In this document: in pieces, positions 11,977 through 23,917 of the stretch
Layout of the letters: every line of letters starts with the position of its first letter
How positions within the stretch are numbered: the stretch's first letter is position 1
Source of the DNA: Aselliscus stoliczkanus
Taxonomy: Eukaryota; Chordata; Mammalia; Chiroptera; Hipposideridae
Length of the DNA stretch: 64,000 bases
Assembly: GCA_033961575.1 (NCBI GenBank)
Contig: CM066728.1
Location: 34,286,352-34,350,351, forward strand
Direction: 5' to 3'
Notes under the pieces: generated by a model
What the model saw: the letters and a program-made list of their open reading frames with translations, nothing else
Told to the model about the DNA's origin: nothing
Database searches by the model: none
Program-made: the position numbers and the translations under genes

Positions 11977-12560
11977 GGTGCTGCAGACATGAAAGAAAAA
12001 GAAAATATTATGAAGAGCTTTCCGCTAATATATTTAAAAATTTTTAAGAAAAAAGGAAATTTCCAGAAATATATCACTTACTAAAACTGATTCATTAAGG
12101 AATATGAAGTCTGAATAGTTCTATAACTAAGAATGGAATTAAAAGTGTAATTTTAAAAATCTTTTAACAAAGAAAACACTCCAGGCACAGACAACTTCAC
12201 TTCTACCTAATATTCAAAGAGCAAATCATTCCAGTCTCATATAGTGTCACTCATGATCTTAATACCAAAACATGAAAAGGGTAGTGTAAGGAAAAAAAAA
12301 ATTGTAGGCCAGTTTTACTTTTGAAAAGAGGTACAAAAATCCTAAACAAAGTACCAGCAAACCCAAATTAGTAATATAATTATAACCACGATATCACATA
12401 TTTCAACTATGTTGGGTTTTTCTCTTGAATGTAAGCTTGGTTTAACATTAAAAAATTAATATATAATTCACCACATGAAAAAAAACTTAAATGAAAAATA
12501 CCAACTTTTCAGGAATAAAGGATAACATAATTCTACTTTTTGCCAAAAAACTGGAATCAG
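11977..12560 (+). repeat. Ancient L1, last piece
   Basis: L1 ORF2-like text resumes. GACATGAAAGAAAAAGAAAA and CTTACTAAAACTGATTCA are followed by AACAAAGAAAACACTCCAGG, the segment that precedes the reverse transcriptase motifs. It is highly diverged and ends before the RT active site. Confidence 0.65.
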
Positions 12561-13384
12561 AACCATTTTTTGTATTCTTGTTTATGTCTTTTTTCCACCT
12601 GGCATTTTCCATTTTGATTAGGCTCATTTTCAGCCAAGAAATGTGATGACCTCTGTGGGCATGCCAACCAAAGGATGTGTGTGATGCTTTTCATCCCAGA
12701 GTACTTGCCCAGACTAGCATTATCCCCATTCAGTCTGCCATTTCCGGTACTTAAATATCCGTGACTACCAAGGGCTTACTGAATACATGGCCCATTCATA
12801 TGCCTTGTAAGAAAAAGATAAATTGATCCAAAATATAGCCTCTGCCTTTCTAACCAAGAGAGACAAATCATTTTCTTTCTGTCTTTTTTTTTTTTTTTAA
12901 ATCTTAAACTTGTGAACTATGGACATTAGCCCCCTAACCCCAAGCCAGCCTCCAGTTCAAGTTAAATTCAACGCATCTTTTCTGCAATGCCTCTACATTT
13001 TAACACTTTCCCTTCACTGTCCTTTGAATTCTTCAGTCCTAGGTCAACCCTTTTGCTTATTGCCTTCGTTATCTAGTTTAGACAAGCCAGAGAATAAGCT
13101 GCCCGACAGTATTTTTAATTATTTTTTAAGTTAAAGATGCTTGCCTCAGCTGTGCTTTTATAACTGCATTATTAACCGCCAAAGGGCAGGCACTTTGCCT
13201 TTTATATTAAATTTGGTGAATAGAACAATAGAATCTCAAGCTGGAGAAGAATTTTGAAGGCTATTTATTCTGGTTGTCCCTTTGGTTGTCTCTAAACTCT
13301 TCCAGTGAGTGCTCTCAAGCTTGTGCTTAAATACATCAAGAATTGTTGAACTTGTACAGAATGGGATATTAATGAATGTCCACT
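12561..13384. other. Intronic DNA, no recognised feature
   Basis: Mixed-composition sequence with a T run at about 12885-12898. No splice-bounded ORF and no repeat family I recognise. Confidence 0.4.
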
Positions 13385-13400
13385 AATGATGATGATGTTA

Positions 13401-13506
13401 GGACTGGCCGAGTGGCGCGGTGGTTAAGCGCTGGCTTGGGAAGCCAGTGGCCCCCGTTCGGTCCCACATGTGAGGGCCAGTGACACTGCCCTCAAAAAAA
13501 AAAAAA
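13401..13506 (+). repeat. Head-only SINE (type D) with perfect target duplication
   Basis: Only the first ~95 bp of the long SINE is present: GGACTGGCCGAGTGGC head, GTTCGGTCCCACATG, then GGGCCAGTGACACTGCCCTC running straight into poly(A). The target duplication AATGATGATGATGTT is perfect at 13385-13399 and 13507-13521. Three minus-strand copies (26250, 35403, 42801) end at the same base of the consensus. Confidence 0.9.
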
Positions 13507-13521
13507 AATGATGATGATGTT

Positions 13522-13989
13522 GATAAGCATACTTCAGTAAGAAAAATGTTTCTTCATTTCTTTCTTGTCACCTATCAACAGTCTTGCATTTCAAAATACA
13601 TCTTCCACTGTACTCCCAATGTTTCATTAAATTCAGTCCACTCTCCTTAGATAGGACACATGTGACATATATTCAAAACAGGATGCTAATAGGCTCCCTT
13701 CCTGAAAATAGCCAAAGGCCAAAGAAATGCCTTTTATCACTTAGGAGGTCATATTGTTTACCTCCCCTTAGTAGGACATGTCCTTTGAATTGGTTCTGTT
13801 GTTTGTTTTTTTCTTGGAGGAGGTCTAGGTATACTCTGTCTATCTCCCCTTCCCTACCCTATTTTCCTTGTGATCACAGACCCAGACTTCAAAACATTTG
13901 GCCTGTGTTTGCCGTGTCATTTGTGCTGGAGGAAGCTAGAGGTCCTCATGGGAGTGAGACTCCTGAATTTTGCACCAAGCATTGACATT
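13522..13989. other. Intronic DNA, no recognised feature
   Basis: No exon-like structure. A 133-codon open frame at 13584-13985 has no recognisable domain and no matching splice borders. Confidence 0.4.
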
Positions 13990-14005
13990 AATAAATGACT
14001 AAAGA

Positions 14006-14437
14006 GGGCCGGCTGAGTGGCGCATTGGTTAAGCGCTGGTTTTGGGATGCCAGCGGCCCCGGTTCGGATCCCACATGAGGGCCAGTGACACTGCCCTCTA
14101 CAGCTAACAACAGCTCCACCTGGAGCTGGGCTGTGCGAGCCCTGGTTATGGTGTGGGCTGCAGCCCCTGCTGCAGTGGGCTGCCATAGGCTACAGTGAGG
14201 GGCCCGCAGCCAGTGTGAGTGGCTGGCAGCCAAGCGTGACCTGCCAATAGCTGCAGTGAGCGACATCCAGAGGCCAGCGACCAATCTGCCTCATCCGGGA
14301 AGAGCGCAATGACGATACCAACAGTGAAGCAACATCCTCCGCAACTAAACTGAAGAACAAAAAGACAGCAACTTGTCTGTTCCCCTTCCCCGATTCCCCA
14401 ACACTGTTCCCCTCTACCAATTCCCCAATAAAATCTT

Positions 14438-14485
<48 letters not shown>
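14006..14485 (+). repeat. Long T+ SINE (type A) with an expanded (AAAT)n tail
   Basis: A complete type A copy ending CCCCAATAAAATCTTT. Its A tail has become a roughly 50-bp AAAT microsatellite (14441-14490). AATAAATGACTAAAGA is perfectly duplicated at 13990-14005 and 14486-14501. It lies in the intron upstream of the MCC exon. Confidence 0.93.
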
Positions 14486-14490
<5 letters not shown>

Positions 14491-14501
14491 ATGACTAAAG
14501 A

Positions 14502-15415
14502 CTCATATGGTGGTTCTGTTTGGGACCAAATGATTTACTGCTGCTTCTGATGATGTCAGTATTATTGAGAACCAGTAAATGTGCTGTGACAGGGAAGGCT
14601 AATACCTGGAAGCCAATTTGTTCAAACTCTCCCATGCTTCTTTTTATTGGTGTGGTAGCTCTCAATTCAGAAAGGTAGTTGCTCTGATGTTTTGAAAGGA
14701 GTATTTTCTCTCTTGCCACGGAGGGTAATAAATTAAGCAATGTTATCTTAACAATTCATATAAATGAAAGATTGATGACCACTAAATAGAGACGATATCA
14801 TAAGATACAAGTCTCAGGATCCCCTGAGCACTCGCTCTACATTATCATCCACCGGTGATGTGATGAGATGTCCCAGCATTCAAATGAAGGATGGAAAGGA
14901 AGGAATCGGAGGTACAAAACAGAGTGGTGGTTAGCGTGGCCAGAGCACCGATCTGATGAATAAATCATACCTGCTCTGCTTTTGAGTAGCTGCAGCAGCT
15001 GCTGGACTGTGCTGAGGTCCTCACGGTGCTGGCCCCACATCTGGGGAAGGCCTGTTGTCCTCTGGAGATAAGAGTTGGCCAAGTAGAATAGGGAAGCAAA
15101 GTCTATCAAACCCAATAACCAAAATCTTTGACTTATTAATGGAATATTCATACTCAGAGAAACATAACTTTGGCCCTGACCTAATTGGCTATTTTCATTG
15201 TCTTTACAATAAGGCGAATATTAAGTGTAAACTATTCATCAAATTTTAGCCATTGGTTAGGTAAAAAGAGATTTTTTTTTTAAGAATTAGTCATTTTAGC
15301 AGGTACTTTCAGAAGCTGGGAGAGAGTATACATTTTTCCCATATACTTATTCCCTATTAAGTTGTCCAACATGGACTCTAAATAACTAAAACTGTGAGAT
15401 GTGACCAGATAATTG
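14502..15415. other. Intronic DNA, no recognised feature
   Basis: Single-copy-looking sequence with a short CTGCAGCAGCTGCTGG-type palindromic patch near 14990. No ORF or repeat family is identified. Confidence 0.4.
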
Positions 15416-15665
15416 CTAGCATTTGGTGATCAGTTTATCATATGCCAGCCATTGTCTAATCTGTGCTACATATTTTAATCTTATTTAATTCTCACAACAC
15501 CTCTAGGAAGGACCTATTATTGTCCCCATTTTAAAGATGAGAAAATTAAAGCTGAGATTAAATAACTTGTTTGAGGTCACATAGCGGTCATGACGACTCT
15601 TGATTTGACCCTAAGTAATCTGACTGGCAATAAAAGCCCGGCTCTTTACCACTATGCTGTGCACA
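15416..15665 (-). repeat. MIR element
   Basis: A good match to the reverse complement of a MIR: TTATTTAATTCTCACAACAC, then TATTATTGTCCCCATTTTA, then GATGAGAAAATTAAAGCTGA, GAGGTCACATAGC and CTCTTTACCACTATGCTGTG. Ancient and inactive. Confidence 0.85.
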
Positions 15666-15844
15666 TGTGCCATGTCTATAAAATTAAGCTGAAAAAGAGA
15701 AAATATCCTCTTCTAAAACTAGAAAAAATGATTTAGTTGTTCATAGGCTGTGGGTAGGACTTAATAATATATGTAAGAATACTACTGCAGAGACAGAAGA
15801 GACAGATTAGGGAATATAATCAATAAGGTTGTAAATATTTTTTT

Positions 15845-16175
15845 TTAGGGGAACAGATGGATGCATGTCCTTTTAGGGAGACCACTTCATGGACGGTGTA
15901 GTGGCCTTACCACTGCACTGTACATCTGAAGCTGCCGCTGAACAATATTATATGTCAACTATAATTTAACACATATATAGTCATGGGATGTGGAATATAG
16001 TGTGGGGATGGAGTCAATGAAATTGTAATAGATATGTATGATATCAGGTGGGGGGGCAGGGGAGGGGGGAGTCACTTTGTAAAGGGTGAAAAACAAAACA
16101 AACTATTGCATTGTTTTGTACATATGTAACTAATAATAATAATAAAATAATAATTTTTAAAAAAACTGAAAAAAT
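15845..16175 (+). repeat. L1-like 3' UTR sequence
   Basis: Contains TACCACTGCACTGTACATCT with ATATTATATGTCAACTATAA and a later TATAGTGTGGGGATGGAGTC segment, ending in an A/AAT-rich tail. These phrases recall laurasiatherian L1 3' UTRs. A G-rich tract (about 16047-16069) is included. The family assignment is tentative. Confidence 0.45.
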
Positions 16176-16861
16176 CTATTAAATTTTTAGTTAACATTCC
16201 TTCGAAGTAAATTCTATTATGTTTGTTATGAAAAAAAAAATATATGTAAGATGCTTAGAACAGTGCCAGCTCCTCATGGCGTTGAATAGGTATTAGGTAT
16301 CATGATTTTTGTTACTACCTTTAAGGTGAAGTTTCTGTGTTCTAAATGCTTTGGCTTGCCTTATTCTCATGGGGGGCTTGGCCCCCCGGGAAGGTAGCCT
16401 AGTGCCTTTGGTGAATAAGCACAGTAATTGTAAGCCTGGGAGCTAAACCTGGGTGGTACTTTAAAGATGGGATTAGAGCACTAGCAAGTAGCTGCCAAGT
16501 ACCCAGCAGAGCAAGGATCTCAGTGTTTGGCAGATTCTCTGTTCCAGCATTCTCTCTGAGAGCAGGGATTTCCCAATGATGCATTTTATGAACATGTCAA
16601 AATGCCACTGTTTCCTGTGCTTTTCTGATAAAAGAAACATTGAGAATCTGTGCTCTGTCACCTTTTTTTTTGTTTTTATGCTCTGTCACCTTTAAACAGT
16701 AAATATTCCAGTTTAAATAAAAAAAGACTCCACCCTACCCCTTACTTCAGAGCACCCTGTAGGATTATAGTAGCAGAGATGATGGCTTCCTTTGATTCTA
16801 GAGATACAGAGACCTCTAGACCCAAGGATTGCTTTGGCCTTTGGTATTTAAAGGATGCTCT

Positions 16862-17215
16862 GTCGTTGTTATGGATGGAATGTGTGGTCCCCTTTAAACT
16901 CATATGTTGAAATGCTAACCCCCAATGTGTGGTATTTGGAGAAGGGGCTCTTGGGAAGTAATTAGAGCCAGAGGAAGTCATGATTATGTGGCCCTCATGA
17001 TGGGATTGGTTTCCATATAAGAAGAAATACCAGTGAGCATGGGGGACAATAGAACTGTAATGGTGTCCATGTTACACAAAAGGAAGCACAGCCATCTCCC
17101 TGAGGTCAACAGGCTTTTTTTTTTTTTTTTGCTTTTTTTTCTTTCTGAGGTGAGCAAAGCAGTGGAGAGGCTGGCAAGAGGCTGAGTGTGAACCTAGAAA
17201 CATCAGGTACCATCA
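16862..17215 (+). repeat. MLT1-like (MaLR) LTR
   Basis: TCATATGTTGAAATGCTAAC, CCCCAATGTGTGGTATTTGG, GCCCTCATGATGGGATTGG and a TATAAGAAG segment follow the order of MLT1-type LTRs. A 16-base T run near 17116 interrupts the 3' part. No retroviral coding region accompanies it. Confidence 0.7.
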
Positions 17216-17239
17216 TGCTTCAAAGAGCAAAAGGAAGAT

Positions 17240-19870
17240 GGTTACCAGACCTACTTTTTTGATGTTTTTTTTCAGTGAGATCATCCCAATTAAATGACTA
17301 ATTTTTGCCTCAGGAATGTTGGTTTGTATCCAGAAAAATCTGATATGAAGACAGATTAAAAGAGAGTAATGGGAATAGTCCACTATATTAAAAAAAAAAT
17401 GCACTTCCCGTTTTGGGGTCCATTTACACAGATGCTAATAGGATTGACTTGGCTCCTTAGCAAAAGATCTGAGTCTTCAAGCATCACTACAGCCAATATT
17501 GTTAGGTAATAGTTTGAGAACCTTTTGATCTGGCTAATTAACATGGAGCTTGGCTCACCTGATTGTCTGACTCTGCCAGAAACTGAGTTTGGGTCTGTTA
17601 ATATAGCATAATAAATTCAAATGAAGCTTCCTTGGGCCATCTATCCAAGAACTGTTGTATTTTATTATTTGAAAATGAATCTGCCTGTTTGTATAAAGAA
17701 AAAGTGTAAGTATATAATTTATTTTGATCTTCAAAATTAACTTCCATGTTGCTTTTCCCAGTTAAGAAGTGACACCCTATATACTACGACCCTGGATAAT
17801 TCAACAATTCATTCAATAAACGTATATTTGTTGCCTGATATGTCGCAGGCCATGCGCAAGGCACTGGGGATGCTGTGGTGAAACAAAAGGCCAGGACCCA
17901 GCCCTGTGCTTATTTGTCTTATAGATAAGATTAAGGCCATCTGTGAGTCAACCTACTTTTCAACTCTGACCTCAGTCAGCCTTCTTTCCAATTATTGCTG
18001 GGCCAGGACAGAGACTGTGAGGCAGCTAGACAGATGACAGAGGTCATTCAGAGGAGCAGGGGGTGGGAGGAGGAGTGGCATTTGGCAGTCAACGTTGAAG
18101 GCAAGCAAAAGCTCCCTTGCAGCATAGTTGATAGAGTTTAACATTAAAATAAACATTGAGCAATTACAGAGTGACAGATCCAAGGACGTGTCACCCCAGC
18201 TATACAGCACTGTACAAAAAGACTGTTGGGTTAGACTGACAAGATCAGCAGAACACGAAGTGGAGAGGGAAACTGGCAGATATTCAGGTCCCAGACAAAG
18301 ACAGTTCTTCTAATTACATAGATTGAATTCACCAGTGCCCACTAAGGTGAGATTGGAAATTCATTCCAGAACCTATTAATGTGTAGTTTGCTATATGAAA
18401 TTATACTCAAGTAAATTATAGAGTAATCTGTATATGTTTTCATTTCATAGTACAAATGGAATCATTTTAATGAGTCCCTTTTTTGTCATGAAAAGTCATG
18501 CATTAAAGACCACCAAAATGAAACCTCCATGGGCAGGGTCTACAAGTTACTCACCGCTGTAACCCCAGTACCTAGCATGGGGACTGTGTGTAGACCTTTG
18601 TCATGTTTTCCTGCTGACCAGGCCTTTTGACTACCTTTCCAATGTTTAGGAAAGGTCTCCCCTTAAATACCCCACCTCCCCAAAGTAGTATCCAGGAAAC
18701 AATTTTCCCATCCTCCCTTGCAGCTGAGAGGTATGTGATCCAGCTTCCATTAACTAGCTGCACCCACAAGGGACTTCTATTCAGCAGTGAGCAACACAAG
18801 GAAGGGGGCCTTACCTAAAAGCCAATTTTTTTTTATTTTTTTAACAGAGGTGAGGACTGGAGTATCAGGCGTTGTCCGCCAGTAAACCTTCCCTGAACAT
18901 TCCCCAACCCTCTCCGGAGGGCTAGGTCAGCTACCCCTCCTCTAGGTCTACTTTTTCATTATATTGTCCCACTGTGCTCTAATAATTAGTACTTTTTCTT
19001 AGGTTGCAATCTGCTATATTTAAGGTAATACTCGGTAATGTTCTCACAGATGAACCAAGAATATCCAGTTAATCAAACACAAAAGAAGTTTCCCTTTCCT
19101 AATCATATCAAATTTAAAAAACAAACAAACAAAAAAAAAAAAACGGGTACCTGGGATCAGCAGCCAGCCGTCCGGCTGCAGGAGGTAATTCCAGGATCCT
19201 GGTAGCTTCCATCTTGTGGCTTCGCATCTGTACCACATGACTTCCAGGCTGCCATGCCCATCTGAATGAAGCCTGAAGGCCAACAGCATGGCGAGTCACA
19301 CACTGGGGGTATTATGAGCCAGGCCCTGAAGTGGTGCTTCTCACGTCTGTTCACATTTTGGTGCTCAGAGATACATGCTTAGAGCATGGCTGCACCTCAC
19401 GGACAGATACAATCTAGTTTACTGCAGTTCTTCCAGTTAAGAGTACACAGACACCAGAAAATTATGATAACATGCCATATCGCCACTTTCTCTTTTCACT
19501 TGCTTCCTTCTTCCTCGGTTGGAAAAAAGGATTACAGTAAGAAAGCTAATCCTACAGCAACCCTCTGTAAATCATGGACTGACCTGGATTGCCTTTCTTT
19601 GGCTCTCCAGTGCTTTTTCACTAAACATTTCTGTTTGGGGGGCACATATTCATTGGATAGTTATTTCTAAATGCTTTGCTTAAAACTGCTTTTATCTTCA
19701 GGCTCCCCATGTGTCAATTTGAAAGGGAAAGTGCTTAGCATGCAGCCTGGGCGCCACATGTGTTCTGACACGCTGGCACATGGAAGCATTAGGAGGTTCC
19801 AAATCGTTGCCTGTTGGCCACCCACAGGCTAATGAAAGAAACGTCTTTTTATTTTCCCTGCCTCTCCTAG
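17240..19870. other. Intronic DNA immediately upstream of the MCC exon
   Basis: Mostly anonymous. An L2-like GGGCAGGGTCTACAAG ... CCCAGTACCTAGCATGGGGA stretch lies near 18530-18590. A mammalian-wide repeat-like segment (ATTCATTCAATAAACG ... GGCACTGGGGATGCTG) lies near 17805-17880. About 19145-19360 looks like an old LTR fragment. The polypyrimidine tract at roughly 19845-19869 belongs to the exon's acceptor. Confidence 0.45.
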
Positions 19871-20085
19871 GTGCCTTATCAGCAGCAAGGGAGAGCTGGG
19901 AATATGACTCAGGTGCCAGGGACCTCCAGAGCCCGGACTTGCAGAGTCAGCCGGCCCTACAGAAGCTTCTCGAGTATGGAGGAAACTCTTTGCATCAGCA
20001 GGCTGCTGCTCTCCACAAACTGCTCACACAGTCCCCACATTTTGGCAACACTGTAGGAGGAAACTATCTAGAACTGGCCAACACG
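19871..20085 (+). CDS. MCC: MCC long-isoform internal coding exon
   Basis: The 215-bp exon is bounded by a pyrimidine-rich acceptor (CCCTGCCTCTCCTAG) and a consensus donor (ACG|GTGAGT). Two leading bases complete a codon begun in the previous exon (intron phase 1), then 71 full codons follow, ending in phase 0. The product includes ALSAARESWEYDSGARDLQS and ends GNYLELANT. I recognise this as the segment of the long MCC isoform just before LHSAALASLKGD, the start of the coiled-coil part shared by both isoforms. MCC is a cytoplasmic, largely coiled-coil scaffold reported to restrain Wnt/beta-catenin signalling and cell-cycle entry, and to bind PDZ proteins such as Scribble through its C terminus. 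I recall the human exon reading slightly differently (fewer Ala after HQQ, Ile for Phe in SPHF), but this is from memory. Neighbouring exons lie outside the window. Confidence 0.93.
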
Positions 20086-20929
20086 GTGAGTACTTTTTTT
20101 TCTGGTTTACAGAACATACCTTTAATAAGCCTGTGTGTATTCCAATGCAAATATTTTAATTTGGGGCTCCAGGGGACATATCAGGTATTGTCTTTTTTTA
20201 TTGCGCTAATGGCATTGTACCATTACAATGCCATTACCAAAACACTGGTAATGCCAGCGTTACCAATAATGCTAAGTGTTCCAAACACCCATGATTGGTG
20301 ACTTTATGCACTATTAAGAGCAGAGTAGACTCCTAGAAAGTGTTTTTGGTCTATGACTTGTACAGATTTAATCACTAGAATATCTACAACGGATTTTCCA
20401 CAACTAGAATACTTCTAGGTACCAGACATTACAGATTAACAGGACATAATCCTTTCTGTTCTCTAATTTGGACTTTATTCATTCGAAAAACAAAGAGGAA
20501 AGTATTTCACTGAAAGCTTAATTATTGTTTCTGTTTGTACTTCTAAAATATGTTCTGTTGAAAACTATGGTACAACTTAGCATTCCATTTGCTTAGTGGA
20601 GCTTTCCCTGTTACTCTGGGATGAATCATTACATGAGGACCTATGGCGGGAAAGTGGTTGTCTTCCCTTTTACATTAGCTCTGAGGAACGAGGGTGGGTG
20701 ACTGATGGCCTGGGCCACTTTGGGTGACATGTAGACAGCTTATGAATTGGGATTGCTATCCAATCACTGTGGGAAAAGTCAATAAATCTACCTCACTTCT
20801 TGACACAGCATTTGGAATGGTGGCACAAGCATCTTGACAACTTCCCTTATGTATATTTACAGTCTGTTTTGATGTAGACCAGTGTTTTTCACACTTCTTG
20901 TGTTTGAGGCGCATTGTCTAATTCTACAT
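20086..20929. other. MCC intron start; contains a palindrome cluster
   Basis: Begins with the donor GTGAGT. At 20207-20236 there is a perfect 13-bp inverted repeat with a 4-base loop, followed by a second imperfect palindrome at about 20248-20267. The remainder is anonymous. Confidence 0.6.
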
Positions 20930-21325
20930 ATGCCAGCAATAATTAAAATACAATTATCAGTCAAGCACCAATTAAGGGGCATCCTACAAAATAGCTAGTC
21001 AGTACTCCTTGAAACTGTCGAAGGCATCAAAAGCAAGCAAAGTGTGAAAAAGAGAAACTGTCACCGCTCCAGAAGATCTGACAACTAAATGTAATGTGGT
21101 ACACAGAGCGGGAATTAGGTACAAGCAAATGACTACATTATGGACTTTTGTTAATAATGTATCAATAGTGATTCATTAATTGTGACAACAAAACCATAAT
21201 AATGAAGTTATTAATAATACGGGAAACTGGGATATACAATATATGAGAATTCTCTGTCCTATCTTTGCCACTTTTCTGTAAATCTGAAACTATTATAGAA
21301 TTTAAAATGTATTAAAAACACACGC
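20930..21325 (+). repeat. L1 3' UTR fragment
   Basis: GGGGCATCCTACAAAATAGC, GACAACTAAATGTAATGTGG, GGGAATTAGG, then ATTCTCTGTCCTATCTTTGC and ACTTTTCTGTAAATCTGAAA follow the order of old L1 3' UTRs and end in an A-rich tail at 21310-21325. Confidence 0.75.
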
Positions 21326-22384
21326 ATCCGCACACAATCTGTACTAGGGTAGGATTGTGTCTCGTATAATCTGTAAAAGCACCCCTAATTATTGCACAGT
21401 TTGTCACTTGGTCACCTTTCAAGGCATTCTTGCTCCGTTTGAGTAGAACCATTAACTAACTGATCTAATCTTGTCTCCTTACGTGCTCAGGAGATGAGGC
21501 AAACATCAATCAGTAAATACGTCATCTTTCTTGAGCCTGGGCCCACACTTAGGTTGTGCTGTTACAAATAATTCGCAGCAAGCTATACTTTCCCCGGTGC
21601 TATATCAGCACAGCTTTTTTCAAGACAAACATGCCAGGGCATTATGGGTTATAGGAAGAATCAATTGATCAAATTTGTTTTGATCAAAATTGACATTGAA
21701 CAAAACACATTGATCAAAAGTTAGTGGCTTGCTCTGCCAGGTTCAGGTTTCATGGCCCACCAGTTTTCTGCAGCAAACCTATTGTTGAAAGCTGCAGGAG
21801 TTGACCGTCTCCTACCTCTGTGTGGCTGCTTGGTTCTTAGCCTCTCTAGTAACCTCTTGGATTTCATTCCGTTCTTCCGTCTCTCCTGGTCAGAGGCCAG
21901 CTCATCCCCTGGGCTTCCCATAGCCAGATTGTCTCTGTATATTGTTGTGAGGCCTTTGGAACTAATGTACCTCTGCCTGAGATTGCCTCTGCAGAGGCCA
22001 CTTTGAGAAACACTCCCTTAAATGTCAAGCACCCAGCTCAGGCACAAGTGTTCACATTACTAAAATTCATGAACTGTACACTTATAGTTTGCACACTTTT
22101 CTGTACCTATGTCTATAAAAGCTTATGACAAACACATAACCAATGATGGTGAATAGTCATTGGAATACATAAATAAGTAAAAAAGAAAAAGAAAAAAAAG
22201 CTATAACTCCACAAAACAAAAAAAGTTGTACATGCTCACTTAAGATGGTTCCTTGGTGAGAATAAAACCATAAATGGAAATACAGGTATTGAAGTCCTGT
22301 GACAGTGATTATATTATTTATTTTCTCACTGAATTGCAATTTTAAAATACTATTTAAGCTTTGCAGGCCCCTGATAATGTTCTC
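21326..22384. other. Intronic DNA, no recognised feature
   Basis: Anonymous sequence. A stretch near 21640-21720 repeats TTGATCAAA several times, with no further structure that I can interpret. Confidence 0.4.
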
Positions 22385-22540
22385 GGACCCTGTGGGAAAG
22401 TGCGTTTTGGGCCACAATTCGCTTTCACCGTTTGTTGGGTGATTTTGAAGTCCTGCTGTCAAATGTGAGAAATAATAAATGACCATTGTTTTAACCACTG
22501 TGCTTAGGGTGGTTTGTTTCATAGCAATAGTAGACGCAGG
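22385..22540 (+). repeat. MLT1-like LTR 3' end
   Basis: GTGAGAAATAATAAATGACC, TTGTTTTAACCACTGTGCTT and GGTGGTTTGTTTCATAGCAA match the conserved 3' end of MLT1-type LTRs. Only this end is clear. Confidence 0.6.
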
Positions 22541-23763
22541 GTCTGCTCACAGAGGTCCATGGAGCCCAGTTTGATAAATACCCCTTAGAGGAGGACAAAG
22601 AAAGCAAATAACCGCTCTCAACTGCACACTCGGGCAATGCTTTCACTTATATACTCACATTAACAATAATTTATGTTCCTTCTAAAACAAATCCTAAACT
22701 AATAAAATTAAGTTCTGGTTTGTTTTTAAATAGCTTCTAAGAGCAAAAGGCATTTTATCAGTGTCCAGTTCGGAGACAGAGCACACACAATAATTCACAA
22801 AGGGAAAGTTTAACATAAAAATAAAATAAACTGGTAGCAGGGGATTACCTACTAAGGAGTAAAGAAAACGTTAATGAATACAGGAGTAGCACATGTAACA
22901 TGCAGCCGCTCCCTCTAAAGCTGAGGCAGAGTGCCCAAGGAATAAATGGCTTTAGAAGAGGGCCCTCTGTCACCAGATCCCATTGAAAGGGAGTGGCTGG
23001 GGCCCACTGGTGACAGAGAAGCTCCCTGACATGCTGTAGGCCAAGGCTTGTGAGCAAGAAACCAGCGCTCTGGAGTGTCAGCTCAGCTTACCAGGATGCC
23101 ACCCACTGGGGCATCAGCAAGACTCACTGAGCATCACCAAGAAGGTGCTGGTCAAAGTGCCAGAGAAATTCACTGGGAAACTGCCTGCTGCAGTGGTGGT
23201 GAAACCCTCTGAGAAGTCCCTCAAGGGTGCCACCAAAACTTACTGGGTGAGCACTGCTGGATGTCCTGTGCTACTGGCTTCCACCCACCACAAGAACACA
23301 CAGGGACAAGCCCAGAGAACCTAGAAAATTCCCTTCTTGCTCCAGTGTCTCCCCAGCGCCCCCTATTGACAGCGGAGAAATGATTGAAGGGTTCAGCTTC
23401 AGTATCGGCAATGCAAGGCATGGAAAGGAGACATGGAGATGAGAGGCAATAAACTAGTAACTGACACAAGCATTGTTAGCATTGATGAGCTTCTGGGAGC
23501 GTCCTACACTAGCTTTTACCTTTCTAAACATCTCTTCCTTTTCTTCTACCACCAAATACCTGTCTTTGCCTCCTTTTCCAAAGCCAGTGGATATTATGAC
23601 TTTGAAGCTAACATACTGTTCAAAATGCAAGGGCAACAAGATTATGTACGTAGAAGCCTGTAGCAGTTAGAGTTTTACCTGAGAAGCAGAATGGCTACAT
23701 GCATATAAAATAAGGGACCTGTTATATGGGATAGACCTTACATGAATGTAGAAGCTGGTAGAA
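22541..23763. other. Intronic DNA with a possible unclassified old repeat
   Basis: About 22790-23420 has the mixed composition of an old LTR, with CCCCAGCGCCCCCTATTGAC and GGGTTCAGCTTCAGTATCGG, phrases I have seen in dispersed repeats but cannot name. No coding exon is supported. Confidence 0.3.
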
Positions 23764-23917
23764 GGGCCGGCCGAGTGGCTCGGTTGATTAAGAGCTCGCT
23801 CAATAGTGCAAGCTGAGCTCTGAGCAATAGCAGTTCGATGCCCAGCCCGAGCTGAACTGCTGCTGAACTGCCAACAGGTGGCAGAATGGCTCAACTAAAA
23901 AAATAAATAAATAAAAG
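23764..23917 (+). repeat. Short SINE (type C)
   Basis: GGGCCGGCCGAGTGGCTCGG head, TAAGAGCTCGCTCAATAGTG, CAGTTCGATGCCCAGCC (B-box region), CTGCCAACAGGTGGCAG, then AATGGCTCAACT followed directly by an A/AAAT tail. GAAGCTGGTAGA and GAAACTGGTAGA flank it, a target duplication with one mismatch. Confidence 0.9.

Noticed and set aside
19780..20301. A 173-codon open frame running through the MCC exon
   Set aside because: Only 19871-20085 matches MCC and is bounded by good splice sites. The flanking open sequence is intron, and the ATG at 19780 is not needed.
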